From an uncultured Actinomycetes bacterium (GTDB lineage: Bacteria; Actinomycetota; Thermoleophilia; Solirubrobacterales; Solirubrobacteraceae), in contig CALAQT010000404.1 of the NCBI GenBank assembly GCA_937888775.1, forward strand, positions 1 through 7,782: a DNA stretch of 7,782 bases. Reading direction: 5' to 3'. The stretch's first letter is position 1. Each line of letters starts with the position of its first letter. The notes under the pieces were generated by a model. The model did not search any database. It had not been told where the DNA came from and worked only from the letters and a program-made list of their open reading frames with translations. Both the position numbers and the translations under genes were made by a program. Shown here piece after piece: positions 1 to 6,610 of this stretch.

Positions 1-713
1 CCCTGCAACGGGGCCTTGGCGTCGACGACGACGTGCTTGCCGCCGGGCAGCCGGACGACGAGGTCGGGGCGAAGCGACACGTCGTCCCCGGCCACCGATG
101 ACTGCTCGACGAAGTCGCAGTGCTTGACCATCCCCGACAGCTCGACGACGTTGCGCAGCTGCATCTGGCCCCACTGGCCGCGCGCGTTGGGCTTGCGCAG
201 CGCGGTGACCAGCGCGCCGGTCTCGTTGCGCAGGCGATCGCCCGACTCGGTGAGCGTCTTGAGCTGCTCCTCGAGCCGGCCGCGGGACTCACGCCGCTCC
301 TGATCGAGCCGGGTGAGCTGGTTGTCGACCCGTCCGAGCTGCTCCCTGAGTGGCGCCACAAGCTGCTCGACGGCCTGCTGGCGCTTGTCCAGCTCACCCT
401 TGGCCTGCGTCTGGGCGGTCTGCATCTGCGCACGCGCCAGCTCGGCCAGCTGGGCGATCGAGGACTGCAGCGCATCCGCGCTGAGCGCCTTGAACGAGGC
501 CGACAGCCGCTCCTGGGCGTCGTTGACCGTGGCCAGGCGCTCTTCCGCCCGTGCCCGCTCGTGCTCCAGATCCGCTCGGGCGCGGACCAACTCGCGTTCC
601 AGATCGCCACCACGAACGGCATCGACGGTCAGCGCGCGCAGGCGCGGCAGCAGCACGGCCGCTACCAGCGACGCACCGACGAGCAGACCGAGCAGTAGCC
701 AGAGCGCATTCAT
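1..713 (-). CDS. rmuC: RmuC family DNA recombination protein (N-terminal 237 residues, cut by the window edge)
   Basis: The frame is open from the ATG at 713 to the left edge with no stop, giving 237 residues. Residues 3-22 form a hydrophobic membrane-anchor helix (starting MNALWLLLGLL). Residues about 38-165 are a charged, Gln/Arg/Glu-rich coiled coil. From about 170 the conserved RmuC domain begins: RGQWGQMQL (178-186), VVELSGM, RPDLVVRLPGGK (215-226) and VVVDAK (228-233), the last two matching the PD-(D/E)xK-like nuclease core of the family. RmuC is known to limit inversions at short inverted repeats and is thought to be a nuclease; the biochemical role is inferred. The family usually has a Glu in GxWGE, but here that position (183) is Gln. 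The rest of the catalytic domain lies outside the window. An in-frame ATG at 728 would add five residues (MLNGS). Neither start has a good Shine-Dalgarno, so the start is uncertain by 15 bases. The gene follows the SepIVA-like gene on the same strand after 78-93 bases. Confidence 0.93.
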   Translation of the reverse strand, partial: MNALWLLLGLLVGASLVAAVLLPRLRALTVDAVRGGDLERELVRARADLEHERARAEERLATVNDAQERLSASFKALSADALQSSIAQLAELARAQMQTAQTQAKGELDKRQQAVEQLVAPLREQLGRVDNQLTRLDQERRESRGRLEEQLKTLTESGDRLRNETGALVTALRKPNARGQWGQMQLRNVVELSGMVKHCDFVEQSSVAGDDVSLRPDLVVRLPGGKHVVVDAKAPLQ

Positions 714-755
714 GGAGCCATTCAGCATCGCGCGCCCGTCGGACGGAATGCTGAC

Positions 756-772
756 CGCGCTCGTAGAGCGCG
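756..772 (-). other. Perfect short stem-loop in the gap before rmuC
   Basis: The sequence CGCGCTC-GTA-GAGCGCG is a perfect 7-base-pair inverted repeat with a three-base loop. It lies between the stop of the SepIVA-like gene (807) and the rmuC start. No run of T follows it on the minus strand, so it is not a standard intrinsic terminator. It could be a weak attenuator or an mRNA processing or stability hairpin, or simply chance in GC-rich DNA. Confidence 0.3.
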
Positions 773-781
773 TCGCGGTCC

Positions 782-856
782 GCTAGGCGGTCGGCGGCCG
801 CTAAGGCTAGGAGACTTCGGCCGGCTCGTCCTTGCCGGCTAGGCGGTCGCGGCCGC
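782..856. repeat. Imperfect direct repeat: 3' end of the SepIVA-like gene duplicated just after its stop
   Basis: Positions 838-856 (GCTAGGCGGTCGCGGCCGC) recur at 782-801 with a single extra G. The right copy is coding and gives the residues around RGRDRLAG (139-146) of the SepIVA-like protein. The left copy lies after that protein's stop codon at 807-809, about 56 bases away. The match is too long for an easy coincidence but is GC-rich. A small slippage or tandem duplication that extended or reset the gene's 3' end would explain it. Confidence 0.5.
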
Positions 857-1271
857 GCTGCACCGCGGCGATGAACTTGCTCAGGTTGACCTCGAGCGTG
901 TTGAGGATCTCGTCGGCGTAGTCCTCGGCTCCGAGGCGGATCTCGCGCTCGCGGCCGCGGGCGTCCTCGATGATGTCCTCGGCGGCGCGCTCGGCCTGCT
1001 TGGTGATCTCCTCTTCTGAGACCAGCCGCTCCTGGCGCTCGCGGGCCTCCTTGACGATCCGCTCGGCCTCACGCTTGGCCTCGGCCAGCATCTCCTGGCG
1101 CTCCTTGACGATCCACCGGGCCTGCTTGATCTCCTCAGGGATCGTGGCCCGCATCTGGTCAAGGATGTCGTAGATCTCCTCTTTGTCCACGCGGACCTGG
1201 TCGGTCAGCGGGACCGGCTTTGCGTTGTGGACGAGATCGTCCAGCTTGTCGATGAGTACCAGGACGTCCAT
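807..1271 (-). CDS. SepIVA/DivIVA-like coiled-coil protein (often annotated as ATP synthase subunit B-like)
   Basis: The protein has 154 residues. Residues 1-45 form a short N-terminal module (LIDKLDDLV, then VPLTDQVRVDKEEIYDILDQM) that resembles the start of mycobacterial SepIVA, a DivIVA-related septation factor. Residues about 46-145 are an almost unbroken charged helix rich in Glu, Arg, Lys and Ala, predicted to be a coiled coil. There is no membrane segment, which argues against a true ATP synthase b subunit despite the superficial likeness. At 154 residues it is shorter than mycobacterial SepIVA (about 245 from memory). The likely role is a cytoplasmic scaffold in septation or envelope growth; this is inferred from resemblance and from the family's usual place after coaD in actinobacteria. 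The ATG start is backed by AGAGG at 1282-1278, six bases upstream. It begins 17 bases after the coaD stop, so the two are probably co-transcribed. The Glu-rich tail (DEPAEVS) is not conserved in my memory of the family. Confidence 0.78.
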   Translation of the reverse strand: MDVLVLIDKLDDLVHNAKPVPLTDQVRVDKEEIYDILDQMRATIPEEIKQARWIVKERQEMLAEAKREAERIVKEARERQERLVSEEEITKQAERAAEDIIEDARGREREIRLGAEDYADEILNTLEVNLSKFIAAVQRGRDRLAGKDEPAEVS

Positions 1272-1288
1272 CGCGAACCTCTGTTTCG

Positions 1289-1786
1289 TCAGCGGCCGAG
1301 CCGTTCCTGCAACTGCCGGGCCACCTCATCTGGGACGAGATCATGAATATCGCCTCCGAAGGTGGCGAGCTCCTTGACCCCGCTCGATCTCAGGAAACTG
1401 TACTTGGGCGACGCCATCAGGTAAACGGACTCTATGTCAGGGGCCTGGCGACGGTTGAGCTGGTTCATCTCCAGCTCGTACTCGAAGTCGGAGATCGCCC
1501 GCAGTCCCTTGACGATCGCCATCGCCCCACGCGACCGCGCAAACTCCACCAGCAGCGTGCTGAACGGCTCGATGATGATGTTGGGCAAATCGCTGGTGGC
1601 CTTCTCCAGGAAGGCCACGCGCTCCTCGGCGGTGAACAGCGTCTTGCCCTTGCGCCACGGGAGATCGACCACTCCGACGATCACCGAGTCGTACATCACC
1701 GAGGCGCGACCGATCACGTCAAGATGACCGTAGGTCACGGGATCGAACGTGCCGGGGCAGACTGCGGTGCGGTTATTTGGGGCCAT
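1289..1786 (-). CDS. coaD: Phosphopantetheine adenylyltransferase CoaD
   Basis: The protein has 165 residues, the normal length for the family. It catalyses the penultimate step of coenzyme A synthesis: 4'-phosphopantetheine plus ATP gives dephospho-CoA plus pyrophosphate, in the cytoplasm, usually as a hexamer. Visible motifs are CPGTFDPVTYGH (10-21), the nucleotidyltransferase T/HxGH signature with Thr18 and His21; KGLRAISDFEYELEMNQLN (93-111), which holds the substrate and ATP-binding Lys/Arg residues; and the C-terminal YSFLRSSGVKELA (129-141). The last normally reads SFxSSSxVKE, so Arg133 replaces the first Ser of the triplet. The ATG at 1786 lies 14 bases inside the end of rsmD, which implies translational coupling; only a weak GGAT precedes it. 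All of the core fold motifs are present and there is no sign of truncation. Confidence 0.97.
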   Translation of the reverse strand: MAPNNRTAVCPGTFDPVTYGHLDVIGRASVMYDSVIVGVVDLPWRKGKTLFTAEERVAFLEKATSDLPNIIIEPFSTLLVEFARSRGAMAIVKGLRAISDFEYELEMNQLNRRQAPDIESVYLMASPKYSFLRSSGVKELATFGGDIHDLVPDEVARQLQERLGR

Positions 1787-2327
1787 GTATCCGGATCAGG
1801 GTGTCGCCGTAGCGGCGCTGGTCGAGTATCTCCAAATCGAGCTCGAGCGGGTTTCTCCGGTCGCTCTCGGTCACGACGCGGGCGTCCGGAGCGAGCACCG
1901 GCGCCAGCGCCGTTGAGAGACTCCGTTCCAGGGCGCTCACGTGGCGATATGGGGGGTCAAGGAAGACCAGATCGTATTGACGAGCGGCCGCCCGTGCGCG
2001 CCCGAGGAAAGCCAGGGCGGTCTCCCGACGCACCTCGGCCTCAAGTTGGAGTGCTGTGAGGTTGCGCCGAATCGCCGTCACGGCGGCCGGCGAGGAGTCC
2101 ACCAGGGTGGCTTGGAGGGCCCCGCGCGACAGGGCCTCGATGGCCAGCGCACCCGAGCCCGCGAACAGATCGAGCACCCGCGCGTCCGCCACCGAGACCA
2201 GAATCGAGAACAGCGCCTCACGCACGCGATCGGACGTCGGTCGCGTCGTGTCCCCTCGGGGGGCGACCAGGGTTCGGCCGCCCAGCCGGCCGGCAACGAC
2301 TCTCACCCGCGGGAGGTTAGGGCGCAC
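1773..2327 (-). CDS. rsmD: 16S rRNA (guanine(966)-N2)-methyltransferase RsmD
   Basis: The protein has 184 residues, standard for RsmD, which methylates N2 of G966 in 16S rRNA of the assembling 30S subunit with S-adenosylmethionine. Motifs in order are VVAGRLGGR (10-18), TRPTSDRVREALF (28-40), the SAM-binding VLDLFAGSGAL (51-61), LSRGA (66-70), the catalytic FLDPPY (122-127) and the C-terminal RRYGDT (171-176). The start is a GTG at 2327, supported by AAGGG at 2340-2336 with an 8-base spacer. A GTG seven codons further in lacks a ribosome binding site. It lies 27 bases after recG and its end overlaps coaD by 14 bases, so the three genes are almost certainly in one transcript. Pairing of rsmD with coaD is widespread in bacteria. 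Nothing in the sequence suggests a defect. Confidence 0.96.
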   Translation of the reverse strand: MRPNLPRVRVVAGRLGGRTLVAPRGDTTRPTSDRVREALFSILVSVADARVLDLFAGSGALAIEALSRGALQATLVDSSPAAVTAIRRNLTALQLEAEVRRETALAFLGRARAAARQYDLVFLDPPYRHVSALERSLSTALAPVLAPDARVVTESDRRNPLELDLEILDQRRYGDTLIRIHGPK

Positions 2328-2354
2328 GACGCGAGCCCTTATTGGCGGCGGGAC

Positions 2355-4499
2355 TCAGGCCCGGATCGGCGCCTGGGCCTCGGCTCCGTAGGCGCCCGTG
2401 AGCGCCTCGGCCAGCAGCGCATGCTCGGGCAGCGACAGGGCGGGATCCTCGGCGGCGATCTGCTCGGCGTGCATCCGCGCTCGTTCCAGCAGCTCGGCGT
2501 CGCGGGGCAGTTCGGCGATCCGGAACTGGGCCAGGCCGCTCTGGCGAGTGCCGATCAGCTCGCCCTCGCCGCGCAGGTCCAGGTCGATCTCGGCAAGCTT
2601 GAAACCGTCCGATTCACTCGCCAGCGCTCGCAATCGGATTGACTGCTTGGCGCCGAACAGCAGGCACAGGGACGAGTGCGCGCCGCGTCCGATCCGGCCG
2701 CGGAGCTGGTGCAGCTGGGAGATGCCGTAACGGTCGGCGTCCTCGACCAGCATCACGGTGGCGTTGGGCACGTCGATCCCGACCTCGATCACCGAAGTGG
2801 CGACCAGCACGTCCGCGCCCCCGGAGGCGAACGTGGCCATCACCTCGTGCTTGACCGCCGGCCGCAGCTGGCCGTGCATCAGCACGACCCGGAAGTCGCG
2901 CAGCTCGCCGGCCCGCAAACGCTCGTACTCGACGGTGGCGGCGCGAGCCTGCAGCAGCTCGGAGTCCTCGACCAGCGGGCAGACAACGAACGCCTGCCGG
3001 CCGGCGCGCAGCTCCTCGCGGATGCGGTCATAGGCGCGGGCGCGCTCACGCTCGGTGGAGCAGACGAACGTCTGGATCGGCTGACGGCCCCGCGGCAGCT
3101 CGCGCAGCAGCGTGAAGTCCAGGTCGCCGTATCCGGCCAGGGCCAGCGTGCGCGGGATCGGCGTGGCGGTCATGTGCAGCACGTGCGGGCTTTCGTTGAC
3201 ATCGCCACCCACCCCCTTGGCATCCAGCGCCGCCCGCTGGGCCACCCCGAACCGGTGCTGCTCGTCGACGACGACGACGCCCAGACGGGCGAAGCGCACC
3301 GAATCCTCGATCAGCGCGTGCGTCCCCACCACCAACGAGAGCTCCCCGCTGGCCAACTTGCCCAGCAGATCGGAGCGTCGCCGCCCGGGCGTGGACCCCG
3401 TCAGCAGTCCGGCGCGAACGATCTCGCCCGGCATCAGCGCCTGGATCGTGGCGAAGTGCTGCTCGGCGAGCGGCTCGGTCGGCGCCATCAACGCGCCCTG
3501 GAAACCGTGCTCCACCGCGCGCAGCAGCGCGTACAGGGCAACCACGGTCTTGCCCGACCCGACCTCGCCCATCAGCAGCCGCTGCATCGGGCGGCCCTGC
3601 GCGATGTCGGCGTCGATCGCCTCCAGCGCACGCTGCTGATCGCCGGTCAGCGGGAACGGGAGCATCTGCGACAGCCATCGCGCGGTCAGCTCGCGGTCCT
3701 GCGCCAGCGCCGGCGCGGTGGTCTCCGCCCGGCGAAAGGCTCGCCGGCGCAGCAGCGCCAGCTGCACCAACAGCAGCTCCTCAAACGCCAGCCGGCGGCG
3801 GCCCAGCGCCTGGTCGCTATCGGCAACCGGGAAGTGCGAGCAGACCAGCGACGCCGCGCGGTCCGGGAGGCGCTCGCGCGTCCGCAGGGCAGCCGGCAGC
3901 GGCTCCAGCACCTCGGGGAATGCGTCGGCGTGAGCGGCCACCATGGCCAGGATCTGGGTCGAGGACAGGCCTTCGGTGGCGGGGTAGTGCGCAACCGCCG
4001 AGGCGCCGCTGGCCGCCTCGGCGGTCCGCGCGTGGGCCTGGACGCTGAACCGATTGCGGGCCTCGTACTTGCCGTGCAGCACCAAGCGCGTGCCGGCCGG
4101 GTACCTCGCCACCAGCCAGGGCTGGTTGAAGAACGTAGCCCTCATCGGCCCGGTGTCGTCGGCGACGGTCGCCTCCACCAGGGGTCGCATTCCCCGGCGG
4201 CGTACCGACCGCGAGGCGATGCTCCTCACCTGCACGACCACCGTTGCGCTCTCGCCGGGCACCAGCTGGGACACGGCACGCGCCTCCCGCCGGTCGCGCG
4301 GGAGATGCTCCAGCAGATCGCCGACGGTCTCAAGCCCGAGGGTGGCGGCGGCGTGCTCGGCCTTGGCCCCCTCCACACGTAATCGCTGAGCCAGCCGCGA
4401 CGGGCGCGGATAGCGGACCGGGGCGCCGCTCAGCTGGTCCAGATCAAGCGGCTCGGCGGTGGCGAACGCGGTCGCGAAGGCGTCAGCGGTGACGGACAT
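2355..4499 (-). CDS. recG: ATP-dependent DNA helicase RecG
   Basis: The protein has 714 residues, within the usual range. RecG is a monomeric superfamily 2 translocase that remodels stalled replication forks and Holliday junctions. Residues 40-75 form a helix-hairpin-like start (GLETVGDLLEHLPRD), residues about 80-165 the OB-fold wedge domain, and the helicase core follows. It shows the Q-motif PFPLTGDQQRAL (281-292), Walker A GEVGSGKT (311-318), DEQHRFGV (412-419), TATPIPRT (444-451), TSVIEVGIDVPNA (568-580) and the arginine-finger motif QLRGRIGRG (598-606). After it comes DGFKLAEIDLDLRGEGELIGTRQSG, residues 631-655, the family's translocation (TRG) region. Walker A has Glu where many members have Asp (GDVGSGKT). 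The ATG at 4499 has no convincing ribosome binding site, and residues 1-30 are Ala/Thr-rich and probably not conserved, so the true start could be downstream. The gene lies 86 bases after fakA and 27 bases before rsmD. Confidence 0.97.
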   Translation of the reverse strand: MSVTADAFATAFATAEPLDLDQLSGAPVRYPRPSRLAQRLRVEGAKAEHAAATLGLETVGDLLEHLPRDRREARAVSQLVPGESATVVVQVRSIASRSVRRRGMRPLVEATVADDTGPMRATFFNQPWLVARYPAGTRLVLHGKYEARNRFSVQAHARTAEAASGASAVAHYPATEGLSSTQILAMVAAHADAFPEVLEPLPAALRTRERLPDRAASLVCSHFPVADSDQALGRRRLAFEELLLVQLALLRRRAFRRAETTAPALAQDRELTARWLSQMLPFPLTGDQQRALEAIDADIAQGRPMQRLLMGEVGSGKTVVALYALLRAVEHGFQGALMAPTEPLAEQHFATIQALMPGEIVRAGLLTGSTPGRRRSDLLGKLASGELSLVVGTHALIEDSVRFARLGVVVVDEQHRFGVAQRAALDAKGVGGDVNESPHVLHMTATPIPRTLALAGYGDLDFTLLRELPRGRQPIQTFVCSTERERARAYDRIREELRAGRQAFVVCPLVEDSELLQARAATVEYERLRAGELRDFRVVLMHGQLRPAVKHEVMATFASGGADVLVATSVIEVGIDVPNATVMLVEDADRYGISQLHQLRGRIGRGAHSSLCLLFGAKQSIRLRALASESDGFKLAEIDLDLRGEGELIGTRQSGLAQFRIAELPRDAELLERARMHAEQIAAEDPALSLPEHALLAEALTGAYGAEAQAPIRA

Positions 4500-4557
4500 G
4501 CCCCCGGGATGATGATGGCGGGCGCGGCGGCGCCAGGAAACGAGCCCCGGCCCACCC

Positions 4558-4573
4558 CCGGCTTGGTAGCCGG
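4558..4573 (-). other. Small stem-loop between fakA and recG
   Basis: The 86-base gap 4500-4585 is very GC-rich. It contains CCGGCT-TGGT-AGCCGG, a perfect six-base-pair stem with a four-base loop, 12 bases after the fakA stop on the minus strand. What follows is G-rich rather than T-rich, so it is not a classical terminator. It may slow or stabilise the transcript, or mean nothing. I see no promoter -10 box in the rest of the gap. Confidence 0.28.
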
Positions 4574-4585
4574 CTCACGACGGAA

Positions 4586-6328
4586 CTACTCAGCCGACAG
4601 CAGCCACCAGTAGCTCGGCTGCCCGCCGTCGGACAGCTCGAACTCGACCTCGCCGACGGCCAGCGAATGCACGGTCCCGTCGTCCAGCGGCGCCTCGGCG
4701 CCGCGCAGGCAGGTGATCAGCTCGGCGTTCTCGGCCAGCTGCTCCAGCACGTCGCGCAGCGTCTCCCGCGGGCGCCCCCACGCGACCAGTACCTCCTCCA
4801 CGAAGCCGATCGCGTCGCCCGCCCGGAAACGGCCCTGGGCGTCATCACGGGCGGCCGGCGCCACCGCGCCGGTGCGCACGGTCTCCAGCGTCCGCTGCAT
4901 CGCGGCCGCGTTCGCGGCCGCGTCTCGATCAGGATCGAGGCTGACGGCCGCGGCCAGGCCGGCCTGCTGGGAGCGCGAAGGAACGACCGCGACCGTCTTG
5001 TCTGACAGCTCCGCCGCCCGCTCGGCGGCCATCACGACATTGGCGCTGTTGGGCAGCACCACCACCTGCTCGGCCGGAAGCGCATGGATCGCCGCCAGCA
5101 GATCGTAGGTGGAGGGGTTCAGCGTCGGGCCACCGTCGAGCACGCGAACGCCGAGACTCTCAAACAGCGCGTGCATGCCGTCGCCACTGACCACGGCCAG
5201 CGCCCCGCAAACGGCGGGACCGGCCGGCACCGAGAGCCGATCTTCACGGCGCTGGATCTGCGCGGGCATGTCGGCAACGTCAAGATGGGAGACCGTGCCC
5301 GCCTCGTGAAACAGCGCGGTGGCGGCATCAGGGTCATCGGTGTGGACGTGGACCTTGAGCGTCGTCTGGTCGCCGACCACGAGCACCGAGTCCCCGATCC
5401 GCTCCAGCGCTCCGACGAAGCTCCGCTGCTCCAGCCCGCGACCGGTGACGGCGAAGTTGGTGCAGTAGCGGTAGGTGCTCGACGCGTGCTGGGGATGGGT
5501 CACGCGGGCTGCCTCGTGGTGGTCGAGCGCCGGTGGCTCGCTGCCGCGCAGCGCCCCCACGATCCCCGCCATCAGCACCGTGAGGCCGTATCCGCCGGCG
5601 TCGACGACGCCGGCATCGCGCAGCACCGGGAGCAGATCGGGGCCCCGCTTGACCGACTCCTGACCAGCATCCAGCGCGCTCTCGATCACCTGCGCGATGC
5701 TGGCATCCTGCTCGGCCGTACTGGTGTCCGCGCCCAGGCGGGCGTCGCCCATGTGGGCGAGCTCGGTGGCCACGCGATGGGCCATCTCCCGGACCACGGT
5801 CAGGATCGTCCCCTCGGCCGGCTCGCGAACGGAGCCGTAGGCCTGATCGGCGGCGCGGGCCAGCGCCGCGCCGATCAGGACCGGATCGACCAGCTCGCCG
5901 GGTCGGCTGGCGAGCTCCTCGGCCGCACCCCGGATCAGCTGGGAGAGGATCACCCCGGAGTTGCCACGAGCCCCCAACAGCGCGGCCCGGGCGACCGAGG
6001 CCACGATCTCGTCGCGACCGATCTCGTCGCGACCGATCTCGTCGATCGTGCGGCCCTCGGAGGCGCCGGCCAGACGGTCGAGCTCCTGCACAACGGCGCG
6101 CAGCGTGAGCACCATGTTGTCGCCCGTGTCGCCGTCGGCGACCGGGAAGACGTTGAGGTCGTTGACCTCCTCCCGGCGCGCCTCCAGCGCCGCCAGGCCG
6201 GCTTCCACCACGCCGCGCACGCGGACGATGCTCGGGTCAGACACCGACGGCGGATCAGGGTGCGAAGCCGCCGACGGGCGCCCGTCCGCCGCCGGCTGTG
6301 CGTCGGTGGCTCGCTCGGTCGCGGCCAC
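4586..6328 (-). CDS. fakA: Dak2-domain fatty acid kinase catalytic subunit (FakA/YloV family)
   Basis: The protein has 580 residues; the family is about 550. FakA phosphorylates fatty acids held by a FakB (DegV-family) partner, giving acyl-phosphate for phospholipid synthesis. The N-terminal Dak2 kinase domain (about 36-260) shows NVFPVADGDTGDNM (59-72), whose Asp residues bind ATP-magnesium, GARGNSGVILSQL (119-131), GTILTVVRE (173-181) and RDAGVVDAGGYGL (237-249). A middle domain carries YRYCTNF (286-292) and KVHVHTDDP (325-333); its Cys289, His327 and His329 match the metal-site Cys/His/His I recall for FakA. The C-terminal FakA-specific domain (about 370-580) includes VVVLPNSANVVMAA (422-435) and VAVVPSRSQQAGLAA (446-460). 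The GTG start at 6328 has only a weak GGGG upstream, and residues 1-33 are Ala/Pro/Ser-rich, so the start may lie further in. Residues 97-108 contain a three-fold IGRDE-type repeat. It sits between rpmB and recG, the usual order. No fakB is visible in the window. Confidence 0.93.
   Translation of the reverse strand: MAATERATDAQPAADGRPSAASHPDPPSVSDPSIVRVRGVVEAGLAALEARREEVNDLNVFPVADGDTGDNMVLTLRAVVQELDRLAGASEGRTIDEIGRDEIGRDEIVASVARAALLGARGNSGVILSQLIRGAAEELASRPGELVDPVLIGAALARAADQAYGSVREPAEGTILTVVREMAHRVATELAHMGDARLGADTSTAEQDASIAQVIESALDAGQESVKRGPDLLPVLRDAGVVDAGGYGLTVLMAGIVGALRGSEPPALDHHEAARVTHPQHASSTYRYCTNFAVTGRGLEQRSFVGALERIGDSVLVVGDQTTLKVHVHTDDPDAATALFHEAGTVSHLDVADMPAQIQRREDRLSVPAGPAVCGALAVVSGDGMHALFESLGVRVLDGGPTLNPSTYDLLAAIHALPAEQVVVLPNSANVVMAAERAAELSDKTVAVVPSRSQQAGLAAAVSLDPDRDAAANAAAMQRTLETVRTGAVAPAARDDAQGRFRAGDAIGFVEEVLVAWGRPRETLRDVLEQLAENAELITCLRGAEAPLDDGTVHSLAVGEVEFELSDGGQPSYWWLLSAE
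6004..6044. repeat. 15-base in-frame tandem repeat inside fakA (2.7 copies)
   Basis: The unit CGATCTCGTCGCGAC occurs at 6004-6018 and 6019-6033 without a mismatch, and its first 11 bases occur again at 6034-6044. On the coding strand it encodes DEIGRDEIGRDEI (96-108), between the ATP-binding DGDTG motif and the GARGNSG motif. The unit is a multiple of three, so copy changes would add or remove five residues without a frameshift. Identical copies at DNA level point to recent replication slippage. Confidence 0.85.
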
Positions 6329-6408
6329 CTAGCGCCCCGTTCTCGAAATCCCTTTGCGCTCTGGCGGCGTCTCTCGCCAGCCCATCAAAGGCCTTCCGGA
6401 ACGCTGCA
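6329..6408 (-). other. rpmB-fakA spacer with a weak hairpin
   Basis: The 80 bases between the rpmB stop and the fakA GTG hold no gene. CTGGCG at 6361-6366 and CGCCAG at 6375-6380 form a six-base-pair stem with an eight-base loop. No T-tract follows on the minus strand, so read-through from rpmB into fakA is expected. Many Firmicutes and some other bacteria have an Asp23/YloU-family gene between these two; here there is no room for it. Confidence 0.35.
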
Positions 6409-6600
6409 CTAGCGGGCTTTGGTGATCTTGCCGGCCTTCAGGCAGCGCGTGCAGACGTAGACGCGGCGGGGAGTACCGCCGTCGTCGATGCGGACGCGCT
6501 GCAGGTTCGGATCGAATCGGCGCCTCGTCGCCACCATCGAATGGCTGCGATTGTTGCCGAACGCAGGGCCCTTGGAACACACGTGACAAACCTTTGACAT
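6409..6600 (-). CDS. rpmB: 50S ribosomal protein L28 (zinc-ribbon, four-cysteine form)
   Basis: The protein has 63 residues, typical for bacterial L28, and begins [17 protein letters not shown]. Two Cys pairs, C5-x2-C8 and C50-x2-C53, form the zinc ribbon of the C-plus type of this protein. The conserved NNRSHS (16-21), [11 protein letters not shown] (24-34) and the basic C-terminus (KAGKITKAR) are present. It is a structural part of the large ribosomal subunit. Longer in-frame upstream extensions exist because no stop occurs nearby, but the L28 consensus starts at this ATG. There is no Shine-Dalgarno before it. Instead a -10-like TATACT ends ten bases upstream, which suggests a leaderless mRNA. 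It is the first gene of the minus-strand run, followed by fakA after 80 bases. The four-cysteine form needs zinc; many genomes also carry a cysteine-free paralogue induced under zinc starvation, which is not seen here. Confidence 0.97.
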   Translation of the reverse strand: MSKVCHVCSKGPAFGNNRSHSMVATRRRFDPNLQRVRIDDGGTPRRVYVCTRCLKAGKITKAR

Positions 6601-6610
6601 GACGAGGGTC

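Noticed and set aside
120..698. Plus-strand open frames over the left end
   Set aside because: The minus strand there encodes an unmistakable RmuC with membrane anchor, coiled coil and conserved domain motifs; the plus-strand frames have no domain.
756..772. Intrinsic terminator after the SepIVA-like gene
   Set aside because: The hairpin is perfect but is not followed by a T-tract on the minus strand, so it is listed only as a stem-loop.
807..1271. ATP synthase F0 subunit B
   Set aside because: The likeness is only the long charged helix. There is no N-terminal membrane segment and no other ATP synthase gene nearby, and the N-terminal module fits SepIVA-type proteins better.
2676..4382. A 568-codon open frame on the plus strand opposite recG
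   Set aside because: It lies wholly antisense to a complete RecG with every helicase motif. Its product is low-complexity and rich in Gln/Arg/Gly/His with no recognisable domain, as expected from the complement of GC-rich coding DNA.
5084..6412. A 442-codon open frame on the plus strand opposite fakA
   Set aside because: It is antisense to a convincing Dak2/FakA gene and its product is Arg/His/Gly-rich with no domain. It is a shadow of third-position GC bias.
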